The position numbers and the translations under genes are program-made. From Dehalococcoidia bacterium (lineage in GTDB: Bacteria; Chloroflexota; Dehalococcoidia; Tepidiformales; Tepidiformaceae): DNA of 64,000 nt. Numbering within the stretch: position 1 is the stretch's first letter; each line of letters opens with the position of its first letter. This document shows positions 51,275 through 58,567 of this stretch, piece by piece. The stretch covers positions 248,001 to 312,000 of the forward strand of contig JADZEI010000004.1 in NCBI GenBank assembly GCA_020850615.1. Reading direction: 5' to 3'. Below the pieces are notes generated by a model. The model searched no databases. It saw nothing but the letters and a program-made list of their open reading frames with translations, and was not told the origin of the DNA.

Positions 51275-51419
51275 GTTCGGCGTGACCAACCACGTACGCC
51301 TGGGTCGAGACTACGCCGGTGCCGGTCGGGAGCGTCGAGCTCGTCATTCTCCGCGCATCGTCATACGCGTACGTCGTGCTGTCGAGCGGCCAGTCGGTGA
51401 CAGTCGTCGGCCGGTTGGC
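51275..51419 (-). pseudogene. RHS/YD-repeat fragment B (145 bp)
   Basis: This block is a near copy of fragment A with the same endpoints and corresponds to 19105-19235 of the large RHS gene (LDSTTYAYDDARRMTSSTL in translation). It ends 47 bases before the tRNA-bearing direct repeat. It is the most upstream RHS scar on this side and the piece that would adjoin the left-hand array if the segment were circular. Confidence 0.85.
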
Positions 51420-51466
51420 GGCGTCGTGCCGGGGGGCGATGCCGGCCTCCAGCCGCGCAGCCCGCC

Positions 51467-51568
51467 CGGGGGCGCGGTCTGATACAATCGGCCGGGTCCG
51501 GCCGGACGGGTGGCGCCGGTCGTGCGCGCGAGCGGGAGTAGCTCAGTGGTAGAGCGCCTGCCTTCCAA
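51467..51568 (+). repeat. 102-bp direct repeat, right copy
   Basis: The partner of 15718-15819, with one mismatch over 102 bases and an offset of 35,749 bases. It contains the tRNA-Gly promoter and 5' half, and here continues into the tRNA 3' half. The bases just before it derive from RHS-flanking DNA and differ from those before the left copy. Confidence 0.9.
51483..51488 (+). promoter_or_regulatory. tRNA-Gly promoter -10 element
   Basis: TACAAT (in the context GATACAAT), 44 bases before the mature tRNA 5' end, is a good -10 match. It is present in both copies of the 102-bp repeat. The -35 region is GC-rich and not obvious. Confidence 0.55.
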
Positions 51569-51606
51569 GCAGGATGTCGCGAGTTCGAGCCTCGTCTCCC
51601 GCTCCA
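51532..51606 (+). tRNA. tRNA-Gly (anticodon TCC)
   Basis: A complete cloverleaf: acceptor GCGGGAG/CTCCCGC, D arm GCTC-AGTGGTA-GAGC, anticodon stem CCTGC/GCAGG with loop CTTCCAA (anticodon TCC), variable loop ATGTC, T arm GCGAG-TTCGAGC-CTCGT with one G-U pair, discriminator T and an encoded CCA. It is the intact right-hand member of the repeat pair. Confidence 0.97.
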
Positions 51607-51794
51607 ATTCCGCCTCCACGTCCCTGGTGATGTTCGCGGTCGGCGATGCGGCACGTTCCAGCTGCCCGCCGGGTTGGTCGGGGAATCTTGTGTGCTGCGC
51701 GGCCCCGTCCGGCGCGCGCGGGGTGGCTGAAACGGCGTGTGGGGCGTAGAAGTGGGGACACAGACCCGCTTGCTGCGCCGATGCCGAGGAGCGT

Positions 51795-52670
51795 ATGACC
51801 ACCACCCATCACACCGTGCCCGATATCCACGAACCCGCGTCCCGGCGCTTCCCGGTCGACGGGATCGAGCTGCACTACCTGGAGTGGGGCGACCCGTCGA
51901 ACCCGCCGATCGTGCTGCTGCACGGGGGCGGCCAGAATGCGCGCACATGGGGCCGGGTGGCGACGCGGCTCGGCCACGAATACCGGCTGCTGGCGCTGGA
52001 TGCGCGCGGCCACGGGGACTCGGACTGGGACCCGGCCGGCCAGTACAGCGGGCAGCGGCACCGGGAAGACGTGCGGGAGCTGGTCACCGGGCTCGGGCTC
52101 GATGACTTCGTCCTCGTCGGGATGTCGATGGGCGGGATGACGTCGCTGTCGTATGCCTCGACCTACGGCGAGAGCCTCCGCGGGCTGGTGGTGGTCGATA
52201 TTGCCCCCGACGTGAAGCAGGAGGGGCGCGACCGGATCCTGGGGTTCATGCTTGGCCGCGAGTCGTTCGGTTCGCTGGACGAGGCGATCGAGTACGCGCA
52301 CGCGTTCAACCCGCGCCGCAGCCCGGAGGCGCTGCGTTCGACGCTGCCGCACAACCTGCGCCACCTGCCCGACGGGCGCCTGCGCTGGAAGTGGGACCCG
52401 GCCTGCTTCAACTTCGACCGCCAGGCAACGGCGGGCCGCTTCGGCAACGAGGACCTCTGGGAGGGTACGAAGCGGATCCCGTGCCCCATGCTGGTTGTGC
52501 ACGGCAAGGAGAGCGACATCCTGACGGCGGACGTGGGCGAGCGGCTGGCGCAGTCGGTGCCGAACGGGCGGTATGTCGCGGTCGAGGGGTCGGGCCACTC
52601 GGTGCAGGGGGACAACCCGCACAGCCTGAGCGACGCGATCCAGCAGCTCCTGCGCGAAATCGACTACTGA
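51795..52670 (+). CDS. Alpha/beta hydrolase
   Basis: A 291-residue alpha/beta-hydrolase. The oxyanion loop is LLHGGGQNARTW, the nucleophile elbow GMSMGG carries Ser111, the acid lies in the VVHGKESDILT region and the His is in GSGHSVQ near residue 271. The conserved LDARGHGDSDW precedes the elbow. It is a soluble esterase or C-C bond hydrolase; the substrate cannot be inferred precisely. It is the first gene after tRNA-Gly and lies 220 bases before the CoA-transferase gene of the cluster, a gap in which I see nothing else. Confidence 0.9.
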   Translation: MTTTHHTVPDIHEPASRRFPVDGIELHYLEWGDPSNPPIVLLHGGGQNARTWGRVATRLGHEYRLLALDARGHGDSDWDPAGQYSGQRHREDVRELVTGLGLDDFVLVGMSMGGMTSLSYASTYGESLRGLVVVDIAPDVKQEGRDRILGFMLGRESFGSLDEAIEYAHAFNPRRSPEALRSTLPHNLRHLPDGRLRWKWDPACFNFDRQATAGRFGNEDLWEGTKRIPCPMLVVHGKESDILTADVGERLAQSVPNGRYVAVEGSGHSVQGDNPHSLSDAIQQLLREIDY

Positions 52671-52890
52671 CGCGGGTCCTGGGTCCGGGCGGGCACCGCG
52701 GCGTGCGCGGGCGTTTCATGCTTTGGTTTACGTCGCTCGACTGGCCGAAAGCTGGCGGGCCACGTAGGATGCTCACCGAGAACGAATCACATTCGTGCCG
52801 CACCCCCGGGCGGCTTTCCCCCATCCAGCACTACTGACCAGGAGGGGTGTCGCGCCCACCGCCTGCCGGCTGCGGCGTGACCAATACGAC

Positions 52891-54183
52891 ATGGACAACG
52901 CAGCTCCGCTCCCGCTGGACGGGATAACCGTCCTCGATTTTTCGCAGGGGGAGTTCGGCCCGTATTGCGCGATGATGCTCGCGGACATGGGGGCCGACGT
53001 CATCAAGATCGAGCGGCCGGACATCGGCGAGGGCTGGCGCTTCGGCGGGATCAACAGCATCGCTGCCGGGGTATCGAACATGTTCGCGGCGATTAACCGC
53101 GGCAAGCGCAGCCTCGCGGTCGACATCACCAGCGACGAAGGCCGCGACGTGGTCTACCGGCTGGTGCGCGAGGCCGACGTGGTGCTCCACAACATGCGCC
53201 CGGGCGTGATGGAGCGGATCGGCTTCGGCTACGAGCAGCTGAGCGAGCTGAATCCCCGCATCGTGATGTGCTCCGAGAGCGCCTACGGCGAGACCGGACC
53301 GCACGCCCAGCGCGCCGGCCAGGACCTGCTGACGCAGGCGTTCTCCGGGATCATCGCGCTGCAGGGGTACGAAGGCGATGCGCCGCGGGCAGTAGGCACG
53401 CCGATCGCCGACGGCGTGGGCGCGATCACGGCTGCGTGGGGCATCGTGCTGGCGCTGTTCGTGCGCGAGCGGACGGGCGTGGGCCAGGAGATCACGACGA
53501 ACCTGTTCGATGCGCTGCTCGCGCTTTCGCCGATGGACTTCTGCGACTACCTGATGACCGGGAACGTCGAGAAGGGCGGCCGCGGCTGGTATCCGCAGAT
53601 GCCGTATGGCCCGTGGCAGGCCCGCGACCGTGCGGTGGTGGTGAACCTGCAGGGCGACATGGCCTGGCCGAAGTTCTGCCAGGTGATGGGCATCGACGAT
53701 GCCGTGCGCGACGACCCCCGGTTCGCGACGAACATGGCGCGGCGGGCGAACCGCAAGGCGCTCGAGGCGGTGCTCGACCCCGCGTTCGCCAGCAAGGACG
53801 CCGCCTACTGGCAGGGGGCGTTCGAAGCGGAGGGGCTGCGCTGCGACCCGGTGTACGACTACCGCGACGTGGAGGCGGACCCGCAGACGACCGTGAACCA
53901 GATGATCGTCGAACAGGAGCACCCGGAGTACGGAAAGCTGCGCACGGTCGGGATGGCGATCAAGCTGAAGAAGACGCCCGGGCGGCCCGGGGGGCCGCGG
54001 GAGCTGGCTGCGCCCACGCTCGGCGAACACACGCGCGTCATCCTCGAGGACCTGGGCTACGACGACGGCGAAATCGCCGACTTCGAACGCCGCGGGCTGA
54101 TCAACACGCGCGGTGCGGTCGCGATCCAGGAAGCGATGGCGAAGATGCTGCAGCAGCGCAGCGCCAACCCGCGGGCGCTCTAG
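52891..54183 (+). CDS. Family III CoA-transferase (CaiB/BaiF)
   Basis: A 430-residue CoA-transferase. It starts with GITVLDFSQGEFGPYCAMMLADMGADVIKIE, then DEGRDVVYRLVREADVVLHNMRPGVMERIG. Asp145 in GQDLLTQAFSG is the expected thioester-forming residue. ERTGVGQEITTNLFDALLA and the C-terminal GLRCDPVYDYRDVEADPQ fit the family. ATG 52891 is chosen from conservation; its ribosome binding site is weak. It lies 27 bases before the CoA-ligase gene. Together they offer two ways of making a CoA ester, as in bile-acid and aromatic-acid degradation clusters. Confidence 0.9.
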   Translation: MDNAAPLPLDGITVLDFSQGEFGPYCAMMLADMGADVIKIERPDIGEGWRFGGINSIAAGVSNMFAAINRGKRSLAVDITSDEGRDVVYRLVREADVVLHNMRPGVMERIGFGYEQLSELNPRIVMCSESAYGETGPHAQRAGQDLLTQAFSGIIALQGYEGDAPRAVGTPIADGVGAITAAWGIVLALFVRERTGVGQEITTNLFDALLALSPMDFCDYLMTGNVEKGGRGWYPQMPYGPWQARDRAVVVNLQGDMAWPKFCQVMGIDDAVRDDPRFATNMARRANRKALEAVLDPAFASKDAAYWQGAFEAEGLRCDPVYDYRDVEADPQTTVNQMIVEQEHPEYGKLRTVGMAIKLKKTPGRPGGPRELAAPTLGEHTRVILEDLGYDDGEIADFERRGLINTRGAVAIQEAMAKMLQQRSANPRAL

Positions 54184-54210
54184 CGCGGCCGCTTCGAGGG
54201 GAAACGACGA

Positions 54211-55665
54211 ATGGAAAAGCTACCGGATGTCGCGGCGCTCGCCCGCGAGGTGAAGGGCGGGGACGGGTCGGCGGCGGACGTGCCGGCGTGGCTGCACGAC
54301 ATGGACCGGCCCTACTGGAACATGGACACCGAGCAGAAGCTCGAAGAGTTCGCGACGCCGCGCGGCCAGGAGCGGGCCTGGGCGCGGCTGAAGCGGACGA
54401 TCCGGGACGTGTACGACACGTCGTCGTACTGGAAGCACCGGCTGGATGAAGCGGGCGTCGTGCCGGAGGCGATCAAGACGCCGGAGGACTTCGCCCGGCG
54501 GGTGCCGCTGTTCGATAAGGAAACGCACCGCCAGAGCCAGGAGGATTCGCTGGCGGCGCATGGCCACGCCCTGGGGATGCACCTGCGCGTGCCCCTGGAG
54601 CAGCTCCGCCTGATCTGCGCGACCTCCGGGACGTCCGGGAACCCGACGTATTACGTCTACGACGCAAACGGGCTCATGGGCTCGAACGAGGTGTATGCAC
54701 GGGCGCTGTGGCGCACGGGCGTGCGGCCGGGGATGCGGGTGCTGCACGGGTTCGCGCTTTCGATGTTCGCGGCGGGCGTGCCGATGGTGCACGCGTTCAA
54801 CTACATGGGCGCCTGCGTCATCCCGGTGGGCGCGGAGGCGGGCACCGAGCGGCTGCTGCTCCAGGCGAACCTGCTGAAGCCCGAGGTCCTGACCTGCACG
54901 CCCTCGTACGCGGAGTACCTCATCGAGAAGGCGCGCGCGGTGACCGGGCGGGACATCGGCGACTTCGGGTTCAAGATCCTCATCGTTGGCGGCGAGCCGG
55001 GCGGTTCGATCCCGGAGGTGCGCAGGAAGCTCTCGGAGGCGTTCGGGGCGAAGATTTATGACATGCAGGGCCCCGCGATGTCCTGCGATGCGAACGAGGG
55101 CTTCCACATGTCCTCGATGGGCGGGAGCTGGTACGAGCTGCTCGACCCGGACACGAAGGAGCTCCGTAAGATCGAGCACGGCGCCACGGGCGAGTGGGTC
55201 ACGACATCGCTCTCGGCGGCGAAGGGCGTGGCGCCGGTCCTGCGCATGGCGGTCGGCGACCTCTACCAGGTGTTCACGGAGCCCTGCGCCTGCGGCAAGT
55301 CCGGCTGGCGCTACCGCATCGTCGGGCGGGTCGACGACATGCTGAAGGTGAAGGGCGTGATGGTGTACCCGGCGGCGATCACGAAGGTGATCCAGGGGAT
55401 GTACCCGAAGGTCACCGGCGCCTACCGGATCGTGCTGGACGAGCCACCGCCGCGCGTGGTTCCGCCGCTCAAGCTCAAGATCGAGTACGGCGAGCAGTTC
55501 GCCGGCGCGGACGAATCGGCCCACACGGCGCTGGTGAACGAAATCGAAGAGCGGATGCACAACGCCCTGAAGATCCGCCCGGCGATCGAGCTTTTGCCCC
55601 CGGAAACGCTCGACCGCTCGGTGCACAAGTCGCAGGTGTTCGAACGCACCTACCAGCAGAGCTGA
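54211..55665 (+). CDS. PaaK-like phenylacetate-CoA ligase family protein
   Basis: A 484-residue AMP-forming acyl-CoA ligase of the PaaK type. The P-loop reads CATSGTSGNPTYYVY, followed by FNYMGACVIPVGAEAGTERLL, then GGEPGGSIPEVRRKL and the hinge region GRVDDMLKVKGVMVYP, with a short C-terminal domain. It activates a carboxylic acid with ATP and CoA. Its length is slightly above the PaaK average. The neighbours (CoA-transferase before, OYE-family reductase after) suggest an unsaturated cyclic or aromatic acid substrate. The ATG has a purine-rich GAGGGGAAA upstream. Confidence 0.9.
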   Translation: MEKLPDVAALAREVKGGDGSAADVPAWLHDMDRPYWNMDTEQKLEEFATPRGQERAWARLKRTIRDVYDTSSYWKHRLDEAGVVPEAIKTPEDFARRVPLFDKETHRQSQEDSLAAHGHALGMHLRVPLEQLRLICATSGTSGNPTYYVYDANGLMGSNEVYARALWRTGVRPGMRVLHGFALSMFAAGVPMVHAFNYMGACVIPVGAEAGTERLLLQANLLKPEVLTCTPSYAEYLIEKARAVTGRDIGDFGFKILIVGGEPGGSIPEVRRKLSEAFGAKIYDMQGPAMSCDANEGFHMSSMGGSWYELLDPDTKELRKIEHGATGEWVTTSLSAAKGVAPVLRMAVGDLYQVFTEPCACGKSGWRYRIVGRVDDMLKVKGVMVYPAAITKVIQGMYPKVTGAYRIVLDEPPPRVVPPLKLKIEYGEQFAGADESAHTALVNEIEERMHNALKIRPAIELLPPETLDRSVHKSQVFERTYQQS

Positions 55666-55698
55666 GCTGCCCGGACGCAGCCAGGGAGGGGGATAGAC

Positions 55699-57729
55699 AT
55701 GGCCACGGACCCGCTCTTCGAGCCCATCACGATCATGGGCATGGAGTTCAAGAACCGGATCATCCACGCGCCGACGACGATGAACATGTCGGACCCGCTG
55801 GGCTACATGACCGACCGCTGCGTCGGCGTGTACGAGTCGCTGGCGAAGGGCGGCTACTCGGCCGTGACGGTGGGCGCGACCTGCGTGCGGCACGACGGGC
55901 TGATCAACGAGCGCATGCTCGGGCTCTACGACGACACCTACGTCATCGGGCTGCGCGACGTGGTGGAGGTGATCCACAACAACAACTCGCTCGCCGGGAT
56001 CCAGCTGTTCTACGGCGGGCTGATCCCGGGGCTCGCTTCGACGACGCCGCTGGAGCCGGCGAAGGGCTGGATCCCGGGCACGGTCTCGTGGGGCGCGAGC
56101 GATAAGGCGTTCATTGGCAACCCCCGGCCGGGCGTGATGACCACGGCCGACTACGAGGCAGTCGTCGAGGCGTTCGCGCAGGCGGCGCGGCGCTCGCGCG
56201 AAGCCGGCTTCGACTACCTGTCGTTCCACTTCTGCCATGGGTCGCTGCCGCACACGAACCTCTCGCTCCTTTCGAACGTGGGCCGCGAGGACAAGTACGC
56301 CGACCGCTTCCTGCTGGTCGAAGAGATCATCCAGGCGACGCAGAAGGCCTGTGGGGCGGACTACCCCCTCCTGCCGCGCATTTGCTGCGACGAGAACCTG
56401 AAGGGCGGCTTCGACATCGACTATTTCGTCGAGAACTACGCGACCCGGCTGCACAAGCTCGGGGTCGCCTGCATCGACGCAACGTTCGGCTCGATGATCA
56501 TGGCGGAGAGCCGGCGGACGGACGTGCGCTCGAACGAGTTCATCGGCGGCGGCTTCTACACGCCCAACATGGTGAACCTCGACAACATCAAGAAGCTCAA
56601 GAAGCTGCTCGGCGAATACGGCATCGACACGCCGGTCATGGGTTCGTGCAACCTGGGCACGCCCGAGCAGGTCCGCACGATGGTCACCGAAGGCGGGGCC
56701 GAATTCGCGGCAGTGTGCCGGTTCTCGATGGACGACCCGGAGTTCCCGAAGAAGATGCTCCATGGCCGCGACCGCGAGATCCGGAAGTCGACGCGGACCG
56801 GTGCGTCACTGCTGCACGGGAACATCTTCGGCAAGGGATACGCGGGCTCGCCGCAGAACCCCGAGTTCGGGCACGAGCGCGAGTACAAGATCGTCCCGAC
56901 GCGCAGCCCGAAGCGCGTGGTCATCGTGGGCGGCGGCAGCGGCGGCATGGAATTCGCCATGACCGCGAAGAAGATCGGCCACGATGTCGCGCTGTTCGAA
57001 AAGGGCAACCGGCTCGGCGGCGTGATGGACTGGTGCGGCAACTACCCGAACATCCCGAACACGGAGTCGATCCGCTACCAGCCCGAGTACCACTCGTACA
57101 TGATGGAGCTGCTCGGGGTGGACTGCCGCCTGAACACCGCGGCCACGGCCGACTCGATCGCCGCCGAGCAGCCCGACGTGGTGGTCATCGCCACCGGCGC
57201 GCGGGCAAAGCTGCCGCCGGTCGAGGGTCTCGCGGCGGCGCGGACCGCGGGACGCGTGCTGACCATGGACGAGGTGATGGCGCGCGACAACGCCGCCGAC
57301 CCGGGCAAGTCGGTGGTCGTCTGGGGCGCCGGCGAGGGCATGGAGCTCGCCCTGGAGCTGGCCCGGCAGGGACGCGCCGTGCGGCTCATCGACCAGAACG
57401 GCGGGCTCGTCCCGGCGCCGTACATGGCCTCGCGGATGTTCCACGTACTCGGCTGGCTCGCCGAAGCACGGGTCGCGCTCGAGCTCGGGACCAGCGTGCG
57501 CGAGTTCACCGCAGACGGCGTGCGCGTCGCGAAGGCGGACGGCTCGGAGGAGACGATCGCCTGCGACAGCGTGATCGTGTGCCAGGGTCGCGAACCGGCG
57601 AACGCGCTGGTGCGCGAGCTCGAGGGGCGCGTCCCCGAAGTGCTCGTGCTGGGCGACGCGAAGAAGCCGCGCTCCTACGGGAACGCAATCCACGAGGCGG
57701 CCTACCTCGCGCGCCAGCTGGATTCCTGA
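55699..57729 (+). CDS. Old Yellow Enzyme-family NADH:flavin oxidoreductase lacking Fe-S ligands
   Basis: 676 residues in the layout of FadH/BaiCD enoate reductases: an FMN-binding TIM barrel (1-355, with HFCHGSL in the active site), a linker, then an NAD(P)/FAD-binding domain (about 410-676, VVIVGGGSGGMEFAM and VVVWGAGEGMELAL). In FadH-type enzymes the linker binds a 4Fe-4S cluster through four Cys. Here the expected positions read Ser364, Thr367, Ser370 or Leu371, and Ser384, with the following NP and Glu still conserved, so the cluster is probably lost. How electrons pass from FAD to FMN is then unclear. GGGAGGGGG precedes the ATG. It probably reduces an alpha,beta-unsaturated CoA ester or ketone. 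Confidence 0.9.
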   Translation: MATDPLFEPITIMGMEFKNRIIHAPTTMNMSDPLGYMTDRCVGVYESLAKGGYSAVTVGATCVRHDGLINERMLGLYDDTYVIGLRDVVEVIHNNNSLAGIQLFYGGLIPGLASTTPLEPAKGWIPGTVSWGASDKAFIGNPRPGVMTTADYEAVVEAFAQAARRSREAGFDYLSFHFCHGSLPHTNLSLLSNVGREDKYADRFLLVEEIIQATQKACGADYPLLPRICCDENLKGGFDIDYFVENYATRLHKLGVACIDATFGSMIMAESRRTDVRSNEFIGGGFYTPNMVNLDNIKKLKKLLGEYGIDTPVMGSCNLGTPEQVRTMVTEGGAEFAAVCRFSMDDPEFPKKMLHGRDREIRKSTRTGASLLHGNIFGKGYAGSPQNPEFGHEREYKIVPTRSPKRVVIVGGGSGGMEFAMTAKKIGHDVALFEKGNRLGGVMDWCGNYPNIPNTESIRYQPEYHSYMMELLGVDCRLNTAATADSIAAEQPDVVVIATGARAKLPPVEGLAAARTAGRVLTMDEVMARDNAADPGKSVVVWGAGEGMELALELARQGRAVRLIDQNGGLVPAPYMASRMFHVLGWLAEARVALELGTSVREFTADGVRVAKADGSEETIACDSVIVCQGREPANALVRELEGRVPEVLVLGDAKKPRSYGNAIHEAAYLARQLDS

Positions 57730-57741
57730 GCCGGGGCGAGC

Positions 57742-58143
57742 CTACACGCGGACGCCGCGGCGGGCGTGAACCGGCGGTGGCATGGCCTCGGCCGCGACTT
57801 CGACGATGTTCCCACGGGCGACGACCGCCACGGCGAGCGACTGCTCGCCCGCGGTCGGGCCGATGGGCGCGACTTCGCGCCCGCCGTGGCCGAGGAGCTC
57901 GGACCGCGCCCGCTCGACCTCCTGCCACGCGGCGAGCCTGGCGCGGATGCCGCTCCGGTAGCGGTCCGGCGATTCCATGTGGGTAGTGACCATCTCTCCA
58001 CCGGGTAGCGTTTGCCGCATCGTCACCCGGAGACCCCATTCGTGCTTTTCCATCAGGGAACGATACGCGGCGCGCCGTTTTCGCGGTGTGGGCTGGCGCC
58101 GGAGCGGGATCACGAATGCATCGCAGTTCAGGGCTTCCTTCAC
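57742..58143 (-). CDS. Hypothetical protein divergent from hspR
   Basis: A possible 133-residue protein with a basic N-terminal segment (IPLRRQPTPRKRRAAYRSL) and a mixed helical remainder (IRARLAAWQEVERARSELL), starting at GTG 58143, 27 bases from the divergent hspR start. It fills a space otherwise without a gene, between convergent and divergent neighbours. I recognise no family and there is no good ribosome binding site, so it may not be translated. Confidence 0.4.
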   Translation of the reverse strand: MKEALNCDAFVIPLRRQPTPRKRRAAYRSLMEKHEWGLRVTMRQTLPGGEMVTTHMESPDRYRSGIRARLAAWQEVERARSELLGHGGREVAPIGPTAGEQSLAVAVVARGNIVEVAAEAMPPPVHARRGVRV

Positions 58144-58170
58144 ACGTCCCGGCTCAAGTACGATCGGCGC

Positions 58171-58503
58171 ATGGAAACCGAACGCCGGGTCGCCATCGCC
58201 ATCGCGAGCGAGACGCTGTCACTGCACCCACAAACGCTCCGGAAGTACGAGCGCGCGGGCCTGCTGCGGCCCGAACGCCGCGGCGGGGGTTCGCGGCAGT
58301 ACTCCCAGGCCGACATCGAACGGCTCTCGCTGATCAAGCACCTCGCGGAGGTGCGGCGGGTCAACGTGGCCGGGATGGCGCTCGCGCTGGCGATGCACGA
58401 CGATCTGCTCGCGCTCCTCGCCGAGCTCGAAGGCGTGGACGACGCGCGCACCCACGCCCGCGAGCGGATCGCGCAGGTCCTCGCCCGCCTCGTGGGTGAT
58501 TGA
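58171..58503 (+). CDS. hspR: HspR-type MerR-family heat-shock repressor
   Basis: A 110-residue MerR-superfamily protein. IAIASETLSLHPQTLRKYERAGLLRPERRGGGSRQYSQADIERLSLIKHL is the HspR helix-turn-helix and wing, with the LHPQTLR(K/Q)YER signature; a short leucine-rich dimer helix follows. In Actinobacteria and Deinococcus, HspR represses dnaK and clpB by binding HAIR sequences. Here it lies directly before clpB, with a HAIR-like site between the two genes. ATG 58171 is chosen because the conserved domain begins within five residues of it. Confidence 0.9.
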   Translation: METERRVAIAIASETLSLHPQTLRKYERAGLLRPERRGGGSRQYSQADIERLSLIKHLAEVRRVNVAGMALALAMHDDLLALLAELEGVDDARTHARERIAQVLARLVGD

Positions 58504-58517
58504 TACGGCCAGTATCA
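58501..58517. promoter_or_regulatory. Inverted repeat at the end of hspR
   Basis: TGATAC-GGCCA-GTATCA, a perfect six-base inverted repeat that includes the hspR stop codon and lies 50 bases before clpB. It may be a small hairpin or an extra regulatory site; it does not match the HAIR consensus. Confidence 0.4.
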
Positions 58518-58530
58518 GGTTGCTACGATA

Positions 58531-58551
58531 CTTGACACGAAACGACGCAAG
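58531..58551. promoter_or_regulatory. HAIR-like HspR operator before clpB
   Basis: CTTGACA-N7-ACGCAAG matches the HspR-associated inverted repeat consensus CTTGAGT-N7-ACTCAAG in the outer CTTGA and CAAG parts with exact spacing. It ends 16 bases before the clpB start, where a bound repressor would block transcription or early elongation. Confidence 0.7.
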
Positions 58552-58567
58552 CAGAGAGTGAGGACCC

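Larger units (their letters stand above)
15718..51466. mobile_element. Putative integrated element or rearranged segment bounded by tRNA-Gly repeats
   Basis: The 35.7 kb between the two 102-bp direct repeats is interpreted as an inserted segment. The left junction carries a broken tRNA-Gly and the right junction an intact one. Both ends carry same-strand RHS-repeat debris whose order becomes continuous if the ends are joined. The interior carries a truncated hsdR, a chimeric nuclease/CoA-transferase gene and AT-richer orphan genes, all signs of rearrangement. No integrase, transposase, relaxase or phage structural gene is seen, and the metabolic genes inside resemble those outside. Recombination between repeated sequences on a chromosome is therefore an alternative to a true mobile island. 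Confidence 0.45.

Noticed and set aside
15718-51466. An integrase or transposase explaining the putative island
   Set aside because: No tyrosine or serine recombinase or DDE transposase motifs were found in any plausible gene in the segment, so mobility remains inferred only from the repeat structure.
54220-56763. An 847-codon open frame on the minus strand opposite the CoA ligase and reductase genes
   Set aside because: Both plus-strand genes have clear conserved motifs and ribosome binding sites. The antisense frame is a Val/Arg/His-rich by-product of GC-biased third positions.
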